This document shows, in pieces, positions 1 through 9,159 of a DNA stretch of 64,000 bases (position 1 is its first letter; each line of letters begins with the position of its first letter). The notes below the pieces were generated by a model. It was not told where the DNA came from and ran no database searches. It was given only the letters and a program-made list of their open reading frames with translations. The stretch is from positions 62,001-126,000 of the forward strand of contig NZ_RHHT01000011.1 in assembly GCF_003710985.1 (NCBI RefSeq), given 5' to 3'. The DNA is from Brevibacillus panacihumi. Its GTDB lineage: Bacteria; Bacillota; Bacilli; Brevibacillales; Brevibacillaceae. Position numbers and translations under genes: made by a program.

Positions 1-1501
1 GATTCAACTCGGCGGGGGAGACGCTCGCATCGACGCCCAGCACGATCGCGGCAAGCTTACGGCCCGTGAGCGGATCGAGCTGCTGCTTGACCCGGACAGC
101 TTCATGGAATTGAATCCATTTGTGGAGCATCGCGCCACCCATTTTGGCCTGGACCAGATCGAAGCGCCAGGGGAAGGCGTCGTGACAGGGTATGGAAAAA
201 TTCACGGCAGGCCCGTCTATATTTTTGCACAGGATTTTACGGTGTTCGGCGGAGCGTTGGGTGAGATGCACGCGATGAAAATCGCCAAGGTGATGGACTT
301 GGCTGCCAAAAACGGCGCGCCTGTCATCGGGCTGAACGATTCCGGCGGCGCGCGCATTCAGGAAGGCGTCAGCTCCCTGGACGGCTACGGGACGATTTTT
401 TACCGCAATGCGATCTATTCGGGTGTGATCCCGCAAATCTCCGTGATACTCGGCCCTTGCGCGGGTGGAGCCGTATACTCCCCGGCGATTACAGATTTTG
501 TATTTATGGTGGAAAAGACGAGCCAGATGTTCATTACAGGTCCGAAAGTCATCGAGACCGTGACCGGGGAAAAAATCTCTGCGGAAAATCTGGGCGGAGC
601 CAAGGTGCACGCCAGCATCAGCGGAAATGCGCATTTCACAGGAGAGACCGAGCAGGAAGTCTTGGAAGAAGTGCGCCGTCTGCTCAGCTTCCTGCCGCAA
701 AACAATCAGGAAAAACCACCTGTTGTCGAGACTATGATACGGCGTGAGCTGCAGGAGGAGCTGTTGGAGCTGGTTCCGGCGGAGAGCACCAAGGTCTACG
801 ATGTCCGCAAAGTCATCGAGACAATCGTGGATAACGGTGATTTTCTGGAGGTTCAACCGCAGTTCGCCAAAAACATCGTCGTAGGGTTCGCCCGCATCGA
901 CGGACACAGCGTCGGGATGATCGCCAACCAGCCCAAGGTCATGGCAGGCGGACTGGACATTCATTCCTCCGACAAGCTGGCGCGGTTTATCCGCTTCTGC
1001 GATTGCTTCAACATTCCGCTCGTCACCTTTGAGGACGTGTCCGGATTCTTCCCCGGGATCAACCAGGAGCACGGGGGAATCATCCGCCATGGCGCCAAGA
1101 TTTTGTACGCCTATTCCGAAGCGACAGTGCCCAAAATTACGGTCATTCTGCGCAAAGCGTACGGAGGCGCATATGTGGCGCTCAACTCCAAGTCGATTGG
1201 CGCAGATATCGTCTACGCATGGCCCAATGCGGAAATTGCCGTGATGGGACCTGAGGGGGCGGCCAACATCATCTTCGCCAAAGAGATTGAGCAAAGCGAG
1301 GACCCTGCTGCGACGAGAGCGGAAAAAATCGCAGAATACCGCGAGAAATTCGCCAATCCTTACGTCGCTGCCAGCCTCGGCATGGTCGATGATGTCATCG
1401 ATCCGCGCGAGACGAGAAGCAAGGTAGCGCAAGCGCTGGAAATGCTGCGCAACAAAACAGAGAGCCGACCCGCGAAAAAGCATGGGAACATCCCATTGTA
1501 G
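1..1501 (+). CDS. Acyl-CoA carboxylase carboxyltransferase subunit (5' partial)
   Basis: This is the carboxyltransferase of a biotin-dependent acyl-CoA carboxylase (propionyl-CoA or methylcrotonyl-CoA type). It moves CO2 from carboxybiotin to an acyl-CoA. The reading frame is open from base 2, giving 499 visible residues with no start, so the gene begins upstream. The first residues resemble the conserved family N-terminus (GKLTARERIELLLD). Crotonase-fold signatures are present: GGARIQEG and GPCAGGAVYSP in the N-terminal half, and GGAYVALNSK and GPEGAANIIF in the C-terminal half. The BCCP-like gene starts 15 bases after the stop and the biotin carboxylase follows, so the three form an operon. 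The acyl substrate cannot be told from sequence alone. Confidence 0.93.
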   Translation, partial: IQLGGGDARIDAQHDRGKLTARERIELLLDPDSFMELNPFVEHRATHFGLDQIEAPGEGVVTGYGKIHGRPVYIFAQDFTVFGGALGEMHAMKIAKVMDLAAKNGAPVIGLNDSGGARIQEGVSSLDGYGTIFYRNAIYSGVIPQISVILGPCAGGAVYSPAITDFVFMVEKTSQMFITGPKVIETVTGEKISAENLGGAKVHASISGNAHFTGETEQEVLEEVRRLLSFLPQNNQEKPPVVETMIRRELQEELLELVPAESTKVYDVRKVIETIVDNGDFLEVQPQFAKNIVVGFARIDGHSVGMIANQPKVMAGGLDIHSSDKLARFIRFCDCFNIPLVTFEDVSGFFPGINQEHGGIIRHGAKILYAYSEATVPKITVILRKAYGGAYVALNSKSIGADIVYAWPNAEIAVMGPEGAANIIFAKEIEQSEDPAATRAEKIAEYREKFANPYVAASLGMVDDVIDPRETRSKVAQALEMLRNKTESRPAKKHGNIPL

Positions 1502-1516
1502 GAGTGATAACTTGCG

Positions 1517-1984
1517 ATGAAACTTCATGACATACGAGAATTGATCAAATTAGTGAATCAGACGTCTATCGAGGAATTGGAATGGGAGCGTGATGGCAAA
1601 AGCATCGTGATCAAAAAAGCGGCTCCCGCAACGATCGTTGTGACTCCAGAAGCTCCTGCGCAGGAGGCCGTAGAAACCAATGAAAACGAAGGCTACCAAC
1701 AAGCTGCAGCTGCTGTGGAAGAGGCAGCAGCTGTCAAAGAGCCGGTAGCATCTGTGGAAAAAATATCGTACATTTCTTCATCCTCCGTGGGTTTGTTTTA
1801 CGCTGCCGTCTCTCCCGGACAATCTATGAAAACGGGAGACCTGGTTGGCCGTCTGAACGTAGAGTCCCTCCAATTGACAGAAGAGGTTCGTGCAGTGGTG
1901 GATGGGGAAGTCGCAGAAATTCTTGTCGCGGACGGTCAGCTCGTCGATTATGGACGAAATCTGGTTGCAGTCAAGACCAAGTAG
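1517..1984 (+). CDS. AccB-like protein lacking the biotin-accepting lysine
   Basis: This 155-residue protein has the layout of an acetyl-CoA carboxylase biotin carrier. An N-terminal helical part ([20 protein letters not shown]) is followed by an Ala/Glu/Pro-rich linker at about residues 36-80 and a biotinyl domain at about 80-155 ([13 protein letters not shown], then [19 protein letters not shown]). Where carriers have the EAMK motif, this protein reads E116-S-L-Q119-L, so the acceptor lysine is a glutamine (codon CAA at 1871-1873). The rest of the domain is intact and in frame. It sits between the carboxyltransferase and biotin carboxylase genes. It may be a structural or regulatory subunit, with another protein carrying the biotin, or a decaying carrier. 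Confidence 0.85.
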   Translation: MKLHDIRELIKLVNQTSIEELEWERDGKSIVIKKAAPATIVVTPEAPAQEAVETNENEGYQQAAAAVEEAAAVKEPVASVEKISYISSSSVGLFYAAVSPGQSMKTGDLVGRLNVESLQLTEEVRAVVDGEVAEILVADGQLVDYGRNLVAVKTK

Positions 1985-1997
1985 GGGGAGTAGAAGG

Positions 1998-3344
1998 ATG
2001 TTTACAAAAGTATTAATCGCCAACCGCGGAGAAATCGCGGTTCGGATCATTCGCGCTTGCCGGGAGTTGGGTCTGGCTACGGTCGCCGTCTACTCGGAAG
2101 CAGATCGTGAAGCGTTGCATGTTCAATTGGCCGACGAGGCATACTGCATCGGTCCTACCGCTTCCAAAGACAGTTATTTGAATATGTCACGCATCATCAG
2201 CATAGCGCTGTTGACCAAAGCAGATGCAATCCACCCGGGTTACGGCTTTTTGGCGGAAAATGCTTCCTTTGCCCAGCTATGCTGGGATTGCTCGATTGCA
2301 TTCATAGGACCGGAGGCAGAATCCATTCAAAAGATGGGGGACAAATCCGTAGCCAAATCTACGATGCGGGCAGCAAATGTTCCGCTCGTGCCAGGTACGG
2401 AAGGGCTGATCGACGACATCGACGAAGCGCTCAAAGTCGCCAAAAGCATCGGGTATCCGGTCATCGTAAAAGCAACCGCTGGCGGGGGAGGCCGCGGCAT
2501 GCGTGTAGCTTTCGACGAGCAGGAGCTTAGCAAGTCCATTCGTCAGGCGCAGAAGGAAGCGGAAACGGCTTTCGGCAATGCAGGGGTCTACCTGGAGAAA
2601 TACGTAGAGGAGCCTCGACACGTCGAAATTCAGGTAATGGGCGACAAGCATGGAAATGTGGTCTACCTGGGAGAGCGCGACTGCTCGATTCAACGCCGCC
2701 ACCAAAAGCTCGTCGAAGAAGCGCCATCTCCTGCCCTGGATCAGAGCTTGCGTGAAGCGATGGGGCAGGCAGCTGTCGCCGCAGCAAAAGCGGTGAACTA
2801 CCACGGTGCGGGAACAGTCGAATTTTTGCTCGACAAGCACGGCCAATTTTATTTCATGGAAATGAATACGCGAATCCAGGTGGAGCATCCCGTCACGGAA
2901 ATGATTACGGGCTTTGATCTGATCAAGGAGCAAATTCTCGTGGCAGCCGGAAATCCGCTTTCCTTCAGCCAAGAAGACGTGAAGATCAACGGATGGGCCA
3001 TCGAGTGCCGGATCAATGCGGAGAATCCCGCCAAAAACTTCATGCCTTCTCCCGGAAAGGTAGCCAATTACCTTCCGCCGGGAGGTTATGGGGTGCGAGT
3101 CGACAGCGCTGTTTATCCCGGCTATGAGATAACGCCTTTCTACGACTCGATGGTGGCCAAGCTGATCGTCTGGGGCAAGGATCGCGAAGAAGCCATCGCG
3201 CGCATGAAGCGAGCATTGGACGAATTTATCATCGATGGCGTGCATACGACGATTCCATTCCACTCCAAGCTGTTGGAGCATCCAGACTTCGTATCGGGCA
3301 ATTTTGCGACGAACTTCTTGGAGATCCATAAATTGGAATTGTAA
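1998..3344 (+). CDS. accC: Biotin carboxylase subunit (AccC-like)
   Basis: This ATP-grasp enzyme carboxylates carrier-bound biotin using ATP and bicarbonate. The chosen start is ATG 1998, 7 bases after a GGGGGAG ribosome site, giving 448 residues, the usual AccC length. An in-frame upstream extension overlaps the preceding gene and does not match the family. The N-terminus [20 protein letters not shown] is typical. The glycine-rich ATP loop GGGGRGMR lies near residues 163-170 and the catalytic segment [14 protein letters not shown] near 288-301. It is the last gene of the carboxylase operon and is followed by a strong terminator. It is the only biotin carboxylase in the window, so it could also charge the small carrier at 12.25 kb (inference). 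Confidence 0.95.
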   Translation: MFTKVLIANRGEIAVRIIRACRELGLATVAVYSEADREALHVQLADEAYCIGPTASKDSYLNMSRIISIALLTKADAIHPGYGFLAENASFAQLCWDCSIAFIGPEAESIQKMGDKSVAKSTMRAANVPLVPGTEGLIDDIDEALKVAKSIGYPVIVKATAGGGGRGMRVAFDEQELSKSIRQAQKEAETAFGNAGVYLEKYVEEPRHVEIQVMGDKHGNVVYLGERDCSIQRRHQKLVEEAPSPALDQSLREAMGQAAVAAAKAVNYHGAGTVEFLLDKHGQFYFMEMNTRIQVEHPVTEMITGFDLIKEQILVAAGNPLSFSQEDVKINGWAIECRINAENPAKNFMPSPGKVANYLPPGGYGVRVDSAVYPGYEITPFYDSMVAKLIVWGKDREEAIARMKRALDEFIIDGVHTTIPFHSKLLEHPDFVSGNFATNFLEIHKLEL

Positions 3345-3373
3345 ACATAGGATATCCTTCGTGAAAAGATGAA

Positions 3374-3408
3374 ACGAGCCCGAGAGGCAACTCTTGAGGG
3401 CTCGTTTT
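3374..3408. terminator. Bidirectional intrinsic terminator
   Basis: Perfect 8-bp arms ACGAGCCC (3374-3381) and GGGCTCGT (3398-3405), with T-rich sequence on one side and A-rich on the other. It lies between convergent accC (+) and the aminotransferase gene (-) and can serve both. Confidence 0.85.
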
Positions 3409-3420
3409 CTATATCCTGCA

Positions 3421-4668
3421 TTACCGAAGGGTATGTACGATCTCTTGGATGCCTTGGATAAACCGGTCGATTTCTTCCTCCGTGTTGTAAGGAGCGAGTC
3501 CTGCACGAATCCAGCCGCCATCCTGATTGATTCCCAGCTTGTCAGCCAGGGTCATTGCATAGAAGTCGCCGTCCGCAACAAACACTGCATGATCATCTGC
3601 CATGCGCTGACAGACCTCCTGCGGCGAGATGCCTGCGATTCGGAAAGCAATCGTCGGCGTTTTGGGCACCTCGGGAGCCGCTTGGTACAGGGTGACCTCG
3701 GGGATGGCTTGCAGAGCGTTGCGCATTTTTTCTGCCAGAGCATTTTCATAGGATTCGATCAGTTCAAACCCGCTTCGGAACTGCTCCCGCAGCGTCTCGC
3801 CTTGTCCCAGGCAGGCGATAAATTGGACAGCAGGCTTGATGCCCGCGATTCCTTCATGGTTTTGCGTTCCGGTTTCCAGCTTGTCGGGCAGGTAGTGGGG
3901 AGCAGGAGCCAGCTTGTACGGCAGCAGCGACTCGAACAATTCTTCGCGGATGACGGCGATGCCGATGTGAGGACCAAAAAATTTATAGGCAGAGCAGAGC
4001 AACAGATCCGCTCCCAACTGGTCCCGATCCACAAAAAAATGAGGAGTGGCATGAACGGCATCGACGGCCATGATCGCTCCAACCTCTCTCGCTTTTGATG
4101 CGATTGTTGGAACATCGTTGATGGTCCCTACGGCATTGGAAGCGAGGCCGACCGCAACCAGCTTGGTTCGTGGCGTGATGATGTCATCCAGGTCCTCCAG
4201 CTCGAGTGTCAGGCTGTCCGGATGAACCCTCAGCCAACGAACGGTCATGCCGCGATCTTCGGCGATCGAAAGCCAGGGGTCGACATTGGCGCGATGATCC
4301 AGCTCCGAGATGACCAGTTCATCTCCTGCCTGCCACTGCCGCCCCAATGCTCTGGCGATGGCAAACGTGATCGTAGTCATATTGGCGCCAAAGACGACTT
4401 CGTTTGACTTGGCTCCAAAGAGCTGTGCGACGGATTCCCGGGCTTCGGCGATCGTCGCTTCCGTCTCCCGGCTGGAGGGAAAGGACCCGTGCAGATTGGC
4501 GCCTCCATTGGCCATGTAGGCATAGATGGCATCCATGGAGCTTTTTACTACTTGAGAACCTCCAGGGCCATCCAAATAGACGGCGCTTTTTCCCTGATAG
4601 GTTCGTTTGAGCGCCGGAAACTGCTGGCGTACGGCATCGATCGGGAACGAACGGAGTGTTTTCGTCAT
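3421..4668 (-). CDS. Cysteine desulfurase-like class V aminotransferase
   Basis: This 415-residue PLP enzyme has the fold of the SufS/Csd group and best fits the VC1184-like subfamily of class V aminotransferases. The likely PLP lysine is K229 in SAYKFFGPH. The Asp/His pair of the fold is visible in AVDAVHATPH (about 201-210) and SELDHRANVD (about 121-130). A ribosome site (AAAGGAG) precedes the ATG. No Fe-S scaffold gene (SufU, IscU) is adjacent, so general Fe-S assembly is not indicated. It lies divergent from the molybdenum hydroxylase operon. Sulfuration of a molybdenum cofactor is an attractive but unproven role, because xanthine-oxidase-family enzymes need a sulfurated cofactor. Confidence 0.85.
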   Translation of the reverse strand: MTKTLRSFPIDAVRQQFPALKRTYQGKSAVYLDGPGGSQVVKSSMDAIYAYMANGGANLHGSFPSSRETEATIAEARESVAQLFGAKSNEVVFGANMTTITFAIARALGRQWQAGDELVISELDHRANVDPWLSIAEDRGMTVRWLRVHPDSLTLELEDLDDIITPRTKLVAVGLASNAVGTINDVPTIASKAREVGAIMAVDAVHATPHFFVDRDQLGADLLLCSAYKFFGPHIGIAVIREELFESLLPYKLAPAPHYLPDKLETGTQNHEGIAGIKPAVQFIACLGQGETLREQFRSGFELIESYENALAEKMRNALQAIPEVTLYQAAPEVPKTPTIAFRIAGISPQEVCQRMADDHAVFVADGDFYAMTLADKLGINQDGGWIRAGLAPYNTEEEIDRFIQGIQEIVHTLR

Positions 4669-4730
4669 GCAACTCGTCTCCTTTATCGGGATGGTAAAAT
4701 CAGCCTTCTATTTCATATTATCATAATAGT

Positions 4731-4837
4731 TCAAATATTTTGAGTCATTGTTGTAGGAAGTATGTTTGTCTGCTATATTTAAAAGTACCGAGCACGGAGA
4801 AAAAACAGGAATGTCGAAAATTATCAAAATATTCCGA
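4731..4837. promoter_or_regulatory. Divergent intergenic region with promoter and repeated A+T motif
   Basis: It lies between the aminotransferase gene (-) and coxG (+). A candidate coxG promoter has -35 TTGTAG (4751-4756), a 17-base spacer and -10 TATATT (4774-4779). The interrupted palindrome TCAAATATTTTGA (4731-4743) lies just upstream. A related copy, TCAAAATATTCCGA (4824-4837), lies downstream. The pair is a plausible operator for an unknown regulator. Confidence 0.5.
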
Positions 4838-4874
4838 ATTGGATTTTTGGCATTTTTTCAAGGAGGGGTACTAC

Positions 4875-5327
4875 TTGCAGCTATCCTATACGCATACCTT
4901 TTCATTACAAAGGGAGATTGTCTGGAAGTTGATCCAAAATGAGGACGTCCTTAAAACCGCGATACCTGGATGCAAATCCTTTTCCCGAATGGATGACGGC
5001 AGTTACGACGTCGAAATGGGATTGAGTGTAGGACCCGTAAAGGGTGTATTCACCGGACAGGTCCAAATGACAGACCAGGAAGAGCCATCTTACTACTGCT
5101 TGAAGGTAAAGGGAAAAGGATTGCCGGGAGAAGTGGACGCAGTGGCCCACATGCATCTGGACGAGACGGAGAACGGGGCTGCGGTGACATGCCGAATGGA
5201 GGTGGTGGTGACAGGGGTTCTGGCTTCAGTAGGTCAACGCGTCATGGGTGGTGTGGCAAAGCTCGTCTTGGGACAATTTTTCAAATCGGCAGACACGGAA
5301 ATGAGGAAGTTGACATCACAGGTGTAA
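4875..5327 (+). CDS. CoxG-like SRPBCC family protein
   Basis: This 150-residue protein belongs to the CoxG (CO dehydrogenase subunit G) branch of the START/SRPBCC fold. In the model system CoxG helps bring molybdenum hydroxylases to the membrane or mature them. I chose TTG 4875 because AAGGAGGGG sits 5-14 bases upstream and the product then starts [20 protein letters not shown], a normal family start. The longer in-frame alternative from 4740 adds about 45 residues with no family character. Typical features are AIPGCKSF near residue 33, [13 protein letters not shown] near 53, and the Gly/Ala-rich C-terminal helix [12 protein letters not shown]. It is first in an operon with the hydroxylase subunits. 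Confidence 0.85.
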   Translation: MQLSYTHTFSLQREIVWKLIQNEDVLKTAIPGCKSFSRMDDGSYDVEMGLSVGPVKGVFTGQVQMTDQEEPSYYCLKVKGKGLPGEVDAVAHMHLDETENGAAVTCRMEVVVTGVLASVGQRVMGGVAKLVLGQFFKSADTEMRKLTSQV

Positions 5328-5353
5328 GCTTTCGATTTTTAGGAGGTGTGACG

Positions 5354-5872
5354 ATGGCCCATCAAGTAGAGGTATCGATGAAGGTCAATGGGGCGGAGAG
5401 CAAAAGCGTTATCGAACCGCGTATGCTCCTGGTCCATTATCTTCGCGAGGAACTGAATCTGACAGGTACACATATTGGCTGTGATACGAGCCAGTGCGGA
5501 GCTTGCACCGTACTTTTGGACGGAGATCCCGTGAAATCATGTACCGTCTTGGCTGTGCAGGCGAATGGAAAATCCATTACGACAGTCGAAGGACTTGCCA
5601 GCAAAGAAGGGCTTCATCCCATCCAGATGAGCTTCTGGGAGAAGCACGGGCTGCAGTGCGGCTTCTGCACGCCCGGGGTGATGATCGCAGCGATCGGCTT
5701 GCTGAATGAAAACCCTGACCCCAGCGAGGAAGAGATACGTCTTGCCTTGGAGGGAGTTATTTGCCGCTGTACCGGGTACCAGTTCATCGTGGACGCGGTG
5801 AAGCATGCCGCACAGACGTTAAGGGAAGCAGGGGAAACAAAAGTTGCGATGGCCGACTCTATGAAGGCTTAA
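5354..5872 (+). CDS. Molybdenum hydroxylase small [2Fe-2S] subunit
   Basis: This 172-residue iron-sulfur subunit of a xanthine-oxidase-family enzyme carries electrons between the molybdenum site and FAD. ATG 5354 follows AGGAGGTG. Both clusters are complete. The plant-ferredoxin-type cluster uses C43, C48, C51 and C63. The C-terminal cluster uses C102, C105, C137 and C139 (QCGFC and CRCTGYQ). Length and order match CoxS, NdhS and CutS proteins. It lies 26 bases after coxG and 15 before the large subunit, each gene with its own strong ribosome site. Confidence 0.95.
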   Translation: MAHQVEVSMKVNGAESKSVIEPRMLLVHYLREELNLTGTHIGCDTSQCGACTVLLDGDPVKSCTVLAVQANGKSITTVEGLASKEGLHPIQMSFWEKHGLQCGFCTPGVMIAAIGLLNENPDPSEEEIRLALEGVICRCTGYQFIVDAVKHAAQTLREAGETKVAMADSMKA

Positions 5873-5887
5873 GGAGGTAGGGTAACG

Positions 5888-8236
5888 ATGGCTAGCTTGA
5901 TCGGAAGTGCTGTCAGACGCAAGGAAGATCCGCGTTTGCTGACAGGAAACGGCTGTTTTACAGATGATATCAAGCTGACTGGCATGGTACATGCCGCCTT
6001 CCTGCGCAGCCCTCATGCACATGCCCGGATCATCCGTGTAGATACTGAAAAGGCGCGAAGTCTCCCGGGAGTCACGGCTGTTTTCACGGGGCTTGATTTG
6101 GCAGGAAAAATGAAAGCTGTTCCGGCCATGTGGTTTTTGCCGGGCTGCGACCTGAAACCGAAGGATCGGCCTGCACTGGCGACCGATAAAGTGCGTTACG
6201 CTGGTGAAGCTGTTGCGGTGGTGATCGCAGAGAACCGCTACGTGGCCCGAGACGCCCTCGATCTGATCGAGGTGGACTACGAGGTATTGCCGGCAGTCGT
6301 GTCTCAAGAGCTGGCCATGCAGGATGACGCCGCTCTGCTGCATGATGATGTGCCGAATAATCTGGCTTTGTTGTGGAAAGCAGGCGAGATACCGGATCAG
6401 GTCTTCGCGGATGCGGAGGTCGTGGTCAAACAACGCCTCTACAACCAACGGGTCATCCCGAGTCCGATGGAGACCAGGGGCGCTGTTGCTCAGTACAATC
6501 CGGGAAGCGGCGAAATGACCCTCTGGTGCACTTCGCAAAATCCACATATACACCGGTTGATTTATGCGGATGTGTTGGGAATCCCCGAGACCAAGCTGCG
6601 CATCATCGCACCGGATGTCGGCGGAGGCTTTGGTGCCAAGATCGCCACCTATACGGAGGAGGCCGTCGTCGCCTGCATCGCCCGTGAAATCCAAAAGCCC
6701 GTGAAATGGGTGGAGGAACGCAAGGAGCATTTTATGGCGACAAGCCACGGACGCGACGAAGTGCTTGAAGTAGAGCTTGCGGGTACGAAGGACGGGCGCA
6801 TCACTGCACTTCGCGTAACCAACACGGCCAATCTGGGGGCCTATCTGTCCACATTCGGCGCTGGCTGCCCAACGATAGACTTCGGTTTGATGGTCACAGG
6901 CGCGTACGCCATTCCGCAGGCGGCTGTCGTCACATACGGAGTCTACACCAACACCACGCCGACAGATGCGTATCGGGGAGCAGGCAAGCCAGAGGCGACA
7001 TACCAGATCGAGCGGGCAGTCGATCTCTTTGCGGACAAAATCGGCATGGACCCTGTAGAGGTGCGACGCATCAATCTGGTACCGAATGATGCCTTCCCCT
7101 ACAACAGTGCAATGGGTGTCACCTATGACAGCGGCGACTATCAGAAGGCGCTGGATAAAGCACTGGAGATATTCGACTATGCCGCCTTCCGCGAAGAGCA
7201 AAAGGAACAGCGGCAGAAGGGCAAATACCTGGGCGTTGGATTTTCCACGTATGTAGAGTTGTGCGGCTTCGGTCCTTCAGCAGTGGCTGGAGCGATCGGC
7301 TTTCAAGGCGGCGTATGGGAAAACAGCACCGTCCGCGTCCACCCTGGCGGTACGGTTACGGTCTTTACCGGTACATCGCCGCACGGGCAAGGAACTGCTA
7401 CCACGTTTTGTCAAATCGTCGCCGAGAAACTAGGCGTTCCCATTTCGGATGTAGAGCTCGTGTCCGGTGATACCCAAAGCGTTTCCATGGGCTGGGGTAC
7501 ATACGGCTCTCGCGCTACGGCTGTCGGCGGGGCTGCCGTCTCGCTGGCGACGGACCGTGTGATCGAAAAGGCGCGCAAAATCGCTGCCCACGAACTGGAA
7601 ACAACTGTGGATCAGATCGAGTTTATCGCGGGCCAATTTACGGTAAAAGGTGATCTGTCGAGAAGCAGGACGATCCAGCAAATAGCCAGATCGGCCAACT
7701 ATGCCTGGAATCTGCCGGAAGGAGTAGAGCCGGCTCTTGAGGGCCAATCCTTCTTTGATCCATCCAATTTCGTCTATCCATTCGGCACCCATATTTGCGT
7801 TGTAGAGGTCGACGAAGGAACGGGTGAAGTCGAAATCAGGCGTTACATCGCCGTCGATGATGTGGGAAGAGTGATCAATCCGCTGCTGGCCGAAGGGCAG
7901 GTGCACGGAGGAATCGCCCAAGGTGTGGGGCAAGCGCTCTGGGAGGGCGCAGTCTATACGGAACAGGGCCAACTGCAGTCTGGAACATTTATGGACTATA
8001 CGATGCCAAAAGCGCGTTTCTTTCCTCCGATCGAATCGGCTTTTACCGAAACGCTGTCTCCCGTCAACCCGCTCGGTGCCAAAGGGATTGGCGAGACCGG
8101 AACGACTGCGGCACCGCCTGCAGTAGTGAACGCCGTCATGGATGCGTTGAAACCGTTTGGCGTTGCTGCGCTGGATATGCCGCTCACCCCTGAAAAAGTA
8201 TGGCGGGCGATTCGCAGTGGGAGGGATAAGGAATGA
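5888..8236 (+). CDS. Molybdenum hydroxylase large (molybdopterin) subunit
   Basis: This 782-residue catalytic subunit binds the molybdopterin cofactor. It starts with the usual IGSAVRRKEDPRLLTGNGCF. The active-site loop reads AYRGAGK (361-367), the hydroxylase-type motif. The cysteine-containing AYXCSFR of true (form I) CO dehydrogenase is absent. The catalytic glutamate is E736 in KGIGETGTT. The molybdopterin-contacting GGGFGAK and GQGTATTFCQI segments are present. The substrate is therefore probably an N-heterocycle, purine or aldehyde, not CO. The stop overlaps the next start (ATGA), indicating translational coupling to the FAD subunit. Confidence 0.94.
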   Translation: MASLIGSAVRRKEDPRLLTGNGCFTDDIKLTGMVHAAFLRSPHAHARIIRVDTEKARSLPGVTAVFTGLDLAGKMKAVPAMWFLPGCDLKPKDRPALATDKVRYAGEAVAVVIAENRYVARDALDLIEVDYEVLPAVVSQELAMQDDAALLHDDVPNNLALLWKAGEIPDQVFADAEVVVKQRLYNQRVIPSPMETRGAVAQYNPGSGEMTLWCTSQNPHIHRLIYADVLGIPETKLRIIAPDVGGGFGAKIATYTEEAVVACIAREIQKPVKWVEERKEHFMATSHGRDEVLEVELAGTKDGRITALRVTNTANLGAYLSTFGAGCPTIDFGLMVTGAYAIPQAAVVTYGVYTNTTPTDAYRGAGKPEATYQIERAVDLFADKIGMDPVEVRRINLVPNDAFPYNSAMGVTYDSGDYQKALDKALEIFDYAAFREEQKEQRQKGKYLGVGFSTYVELCGFGPSAVAGAIGFQGGVWENSTVRVHPGGTVTVFTGTSPHGQGTATTFCQIVAEKLGVPISDVELVSGDTQSVSMGWGTYGSRATAVGGAAVSLATDRVIEKARKIAAHELETTVDQIEFIAGQFTVKGDLSRSRTIQQIARSANYAWNLPEGVEPALEGQSFFDPSNFVYPFGTHICVVEVDEGTGEVEIRRYIAVDDVGRVINPLLAEGQVHGGIAQGVGQALWEGAVYTEQGQLQSGTFMDYTMPKARFFPPIESAFTETLSPVNPLGAKGIGETGTTAAPPAVVNAVMDALKPFGVAALDMPLTPEKVWRAIRSGRDKE

Positions 8237-9090
8237 TACCAAGCACCTTTTCTTACGTTCAAGCCCACTCCGTCGAAGAGGCGATCCGTCTCTTGCGGGA
8301 TAGTGACGGGGAAGGGAAACTGCTGGCGGGCGGACACAGCCTTGTGCCGCTGCTCAAATTTCGCTTGACGACACCCGGAACACTCATCGACATCGGGGAG
8401 ATCCCGGAGCTGAGAGGAGTGCGAAAGGAAGGAAACCGGATCATCATCGGAGCCATGACGACGTATCGCCAAGTGCTTTTGGATCCGCTCGTCGCCCAAC
8501 ACTTGCCCGTACTCGCTGAGGCGATCGGGCAGATCGGCGACATCCAGATTCGCAACCGCGGAACGATTGGTGGAAATATCGCGCATGCGGACCCTGCCGC
8601 CGACCTTCCCGGAGTCGCACTCGCTCTGGACGCCATGCTGGAGATCCAAGGGGAGGATGGAGCAGAGCTCGTAGAAGCTGATGGATTTTTCCTTGGCCCA
8701 CTCGTAACTGCCCTGCCGGAGACCAGTCTCCTCACTTCCGTCTCCTTTCTGATTCCCCCTGAAGGGGCTCGAAGCACGTATCTGAAATACGCTCATCCTG
8801 CTTCCGGCTATGCGGTTGTCGGAGTATGCGCGATTGCCGCCCTCGACCCCGATGGAGTTGTCTCCACCATTCGGGTGGCGGTCAATGGAGCCGGAGACGT
8901 CGCATACCGAGCCAGAAGCGTCGAGGATAAGCTGCTGGGGCACGCACCGACTGCAGAGCGAATTCGCCAGGCTGCATCGTTGGCCGCCGATGATGGAGAG
9001 ATGGGCAGCGATCAATTTGCATCGGAAGAGTATCGGCGCCACCTCTGCTGTGTGTATGCACAGCGGGCTTTGGAATCCATTTTGCTATGA
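8233..9090 (+). CDS. Molybdenum hydroxylase FAD-binding (medium) subunit
   Basis: This 285-residue subunit resembles CoxM. The PCMH-type FAD fold is shown by LLAGGHSLVPLLKFR near residue 31 and TIGGNIAHADPAADLPG near 110, both of which bind FAD phosphates. It passes electrons from the [2Fe-2S] subunit to the final acceptor. The gene overlaps the large-subunit gene by 4 bases. The S-L-M order differs from the M-S-L order of classical cox operons. Confidence 0.93.
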   Translation: MIPSTFSYVQAHSVEEAIRLLRDSDGEGKLLAGGHSLVPLLKFRLTTPGTLIDIGEIPELRGVRKEGNRIIIGAMTTYRQVLLDPLVAQHLPVLAEAIGQIGDIQIRNRGTIGGNIAHADPAADLPGVALALDAMLEIQGEDGAELVEADGFFLGPLVTALPETSLLTSVSFLIPPEGARSTYLKYAHPASGYAVVGVCAIAALDPDGVVSTIRVAVNGAGDVAYRARSVEDKLLGHAPTAERIRQAASLAADDGEMGSDQFASEEYRRHLCCVYAQRALESILL

Positions 9091-9107
9091 CGCAGTTTGC
9101 CGGAGGT

Positions 9108-9131
9108 GCCCACTCGATTGATGGAGTGGGC
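9108..9131. other. Intercistronic hairpin
   Basis: Perfect 8-bp arms GCCCACTC (9108-9115) and GAGTGGGC (9124-9131) with an 8-base loop, between the FAD subunit gene and xdhC. No T tract follows, so it is more likely an mRNA processing or stability element than a terminator. Confidence 0.5.
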
Positions 9132-9159
9132 CCTCGGTAAACAAAGAGGAGGTGCGCGG

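Noticed and set aside
3394-4098. Plus-strand open frame opposite the class V aminotransferase gene
   Set aside because: It overlaps a complete conserved gene on the other strand, begins inside the terminator and shows no family features.
5819-7201. Long minus-strand open frame opposite the hydroxylase large subunit gene
   Set aside because: The plus strand encodes an intact conserved enzyme. The minus frame has no family match and is a shadow of codon usage, as are those at 2277-3521, 11188-12510 and 42153-43433.
5354-8236. Assignment of the hydroxylase as a carbon monoxide dehydrogenase
   Set aside because: The active-site loop lacks the Cys motif of true CO dehydrogenase.
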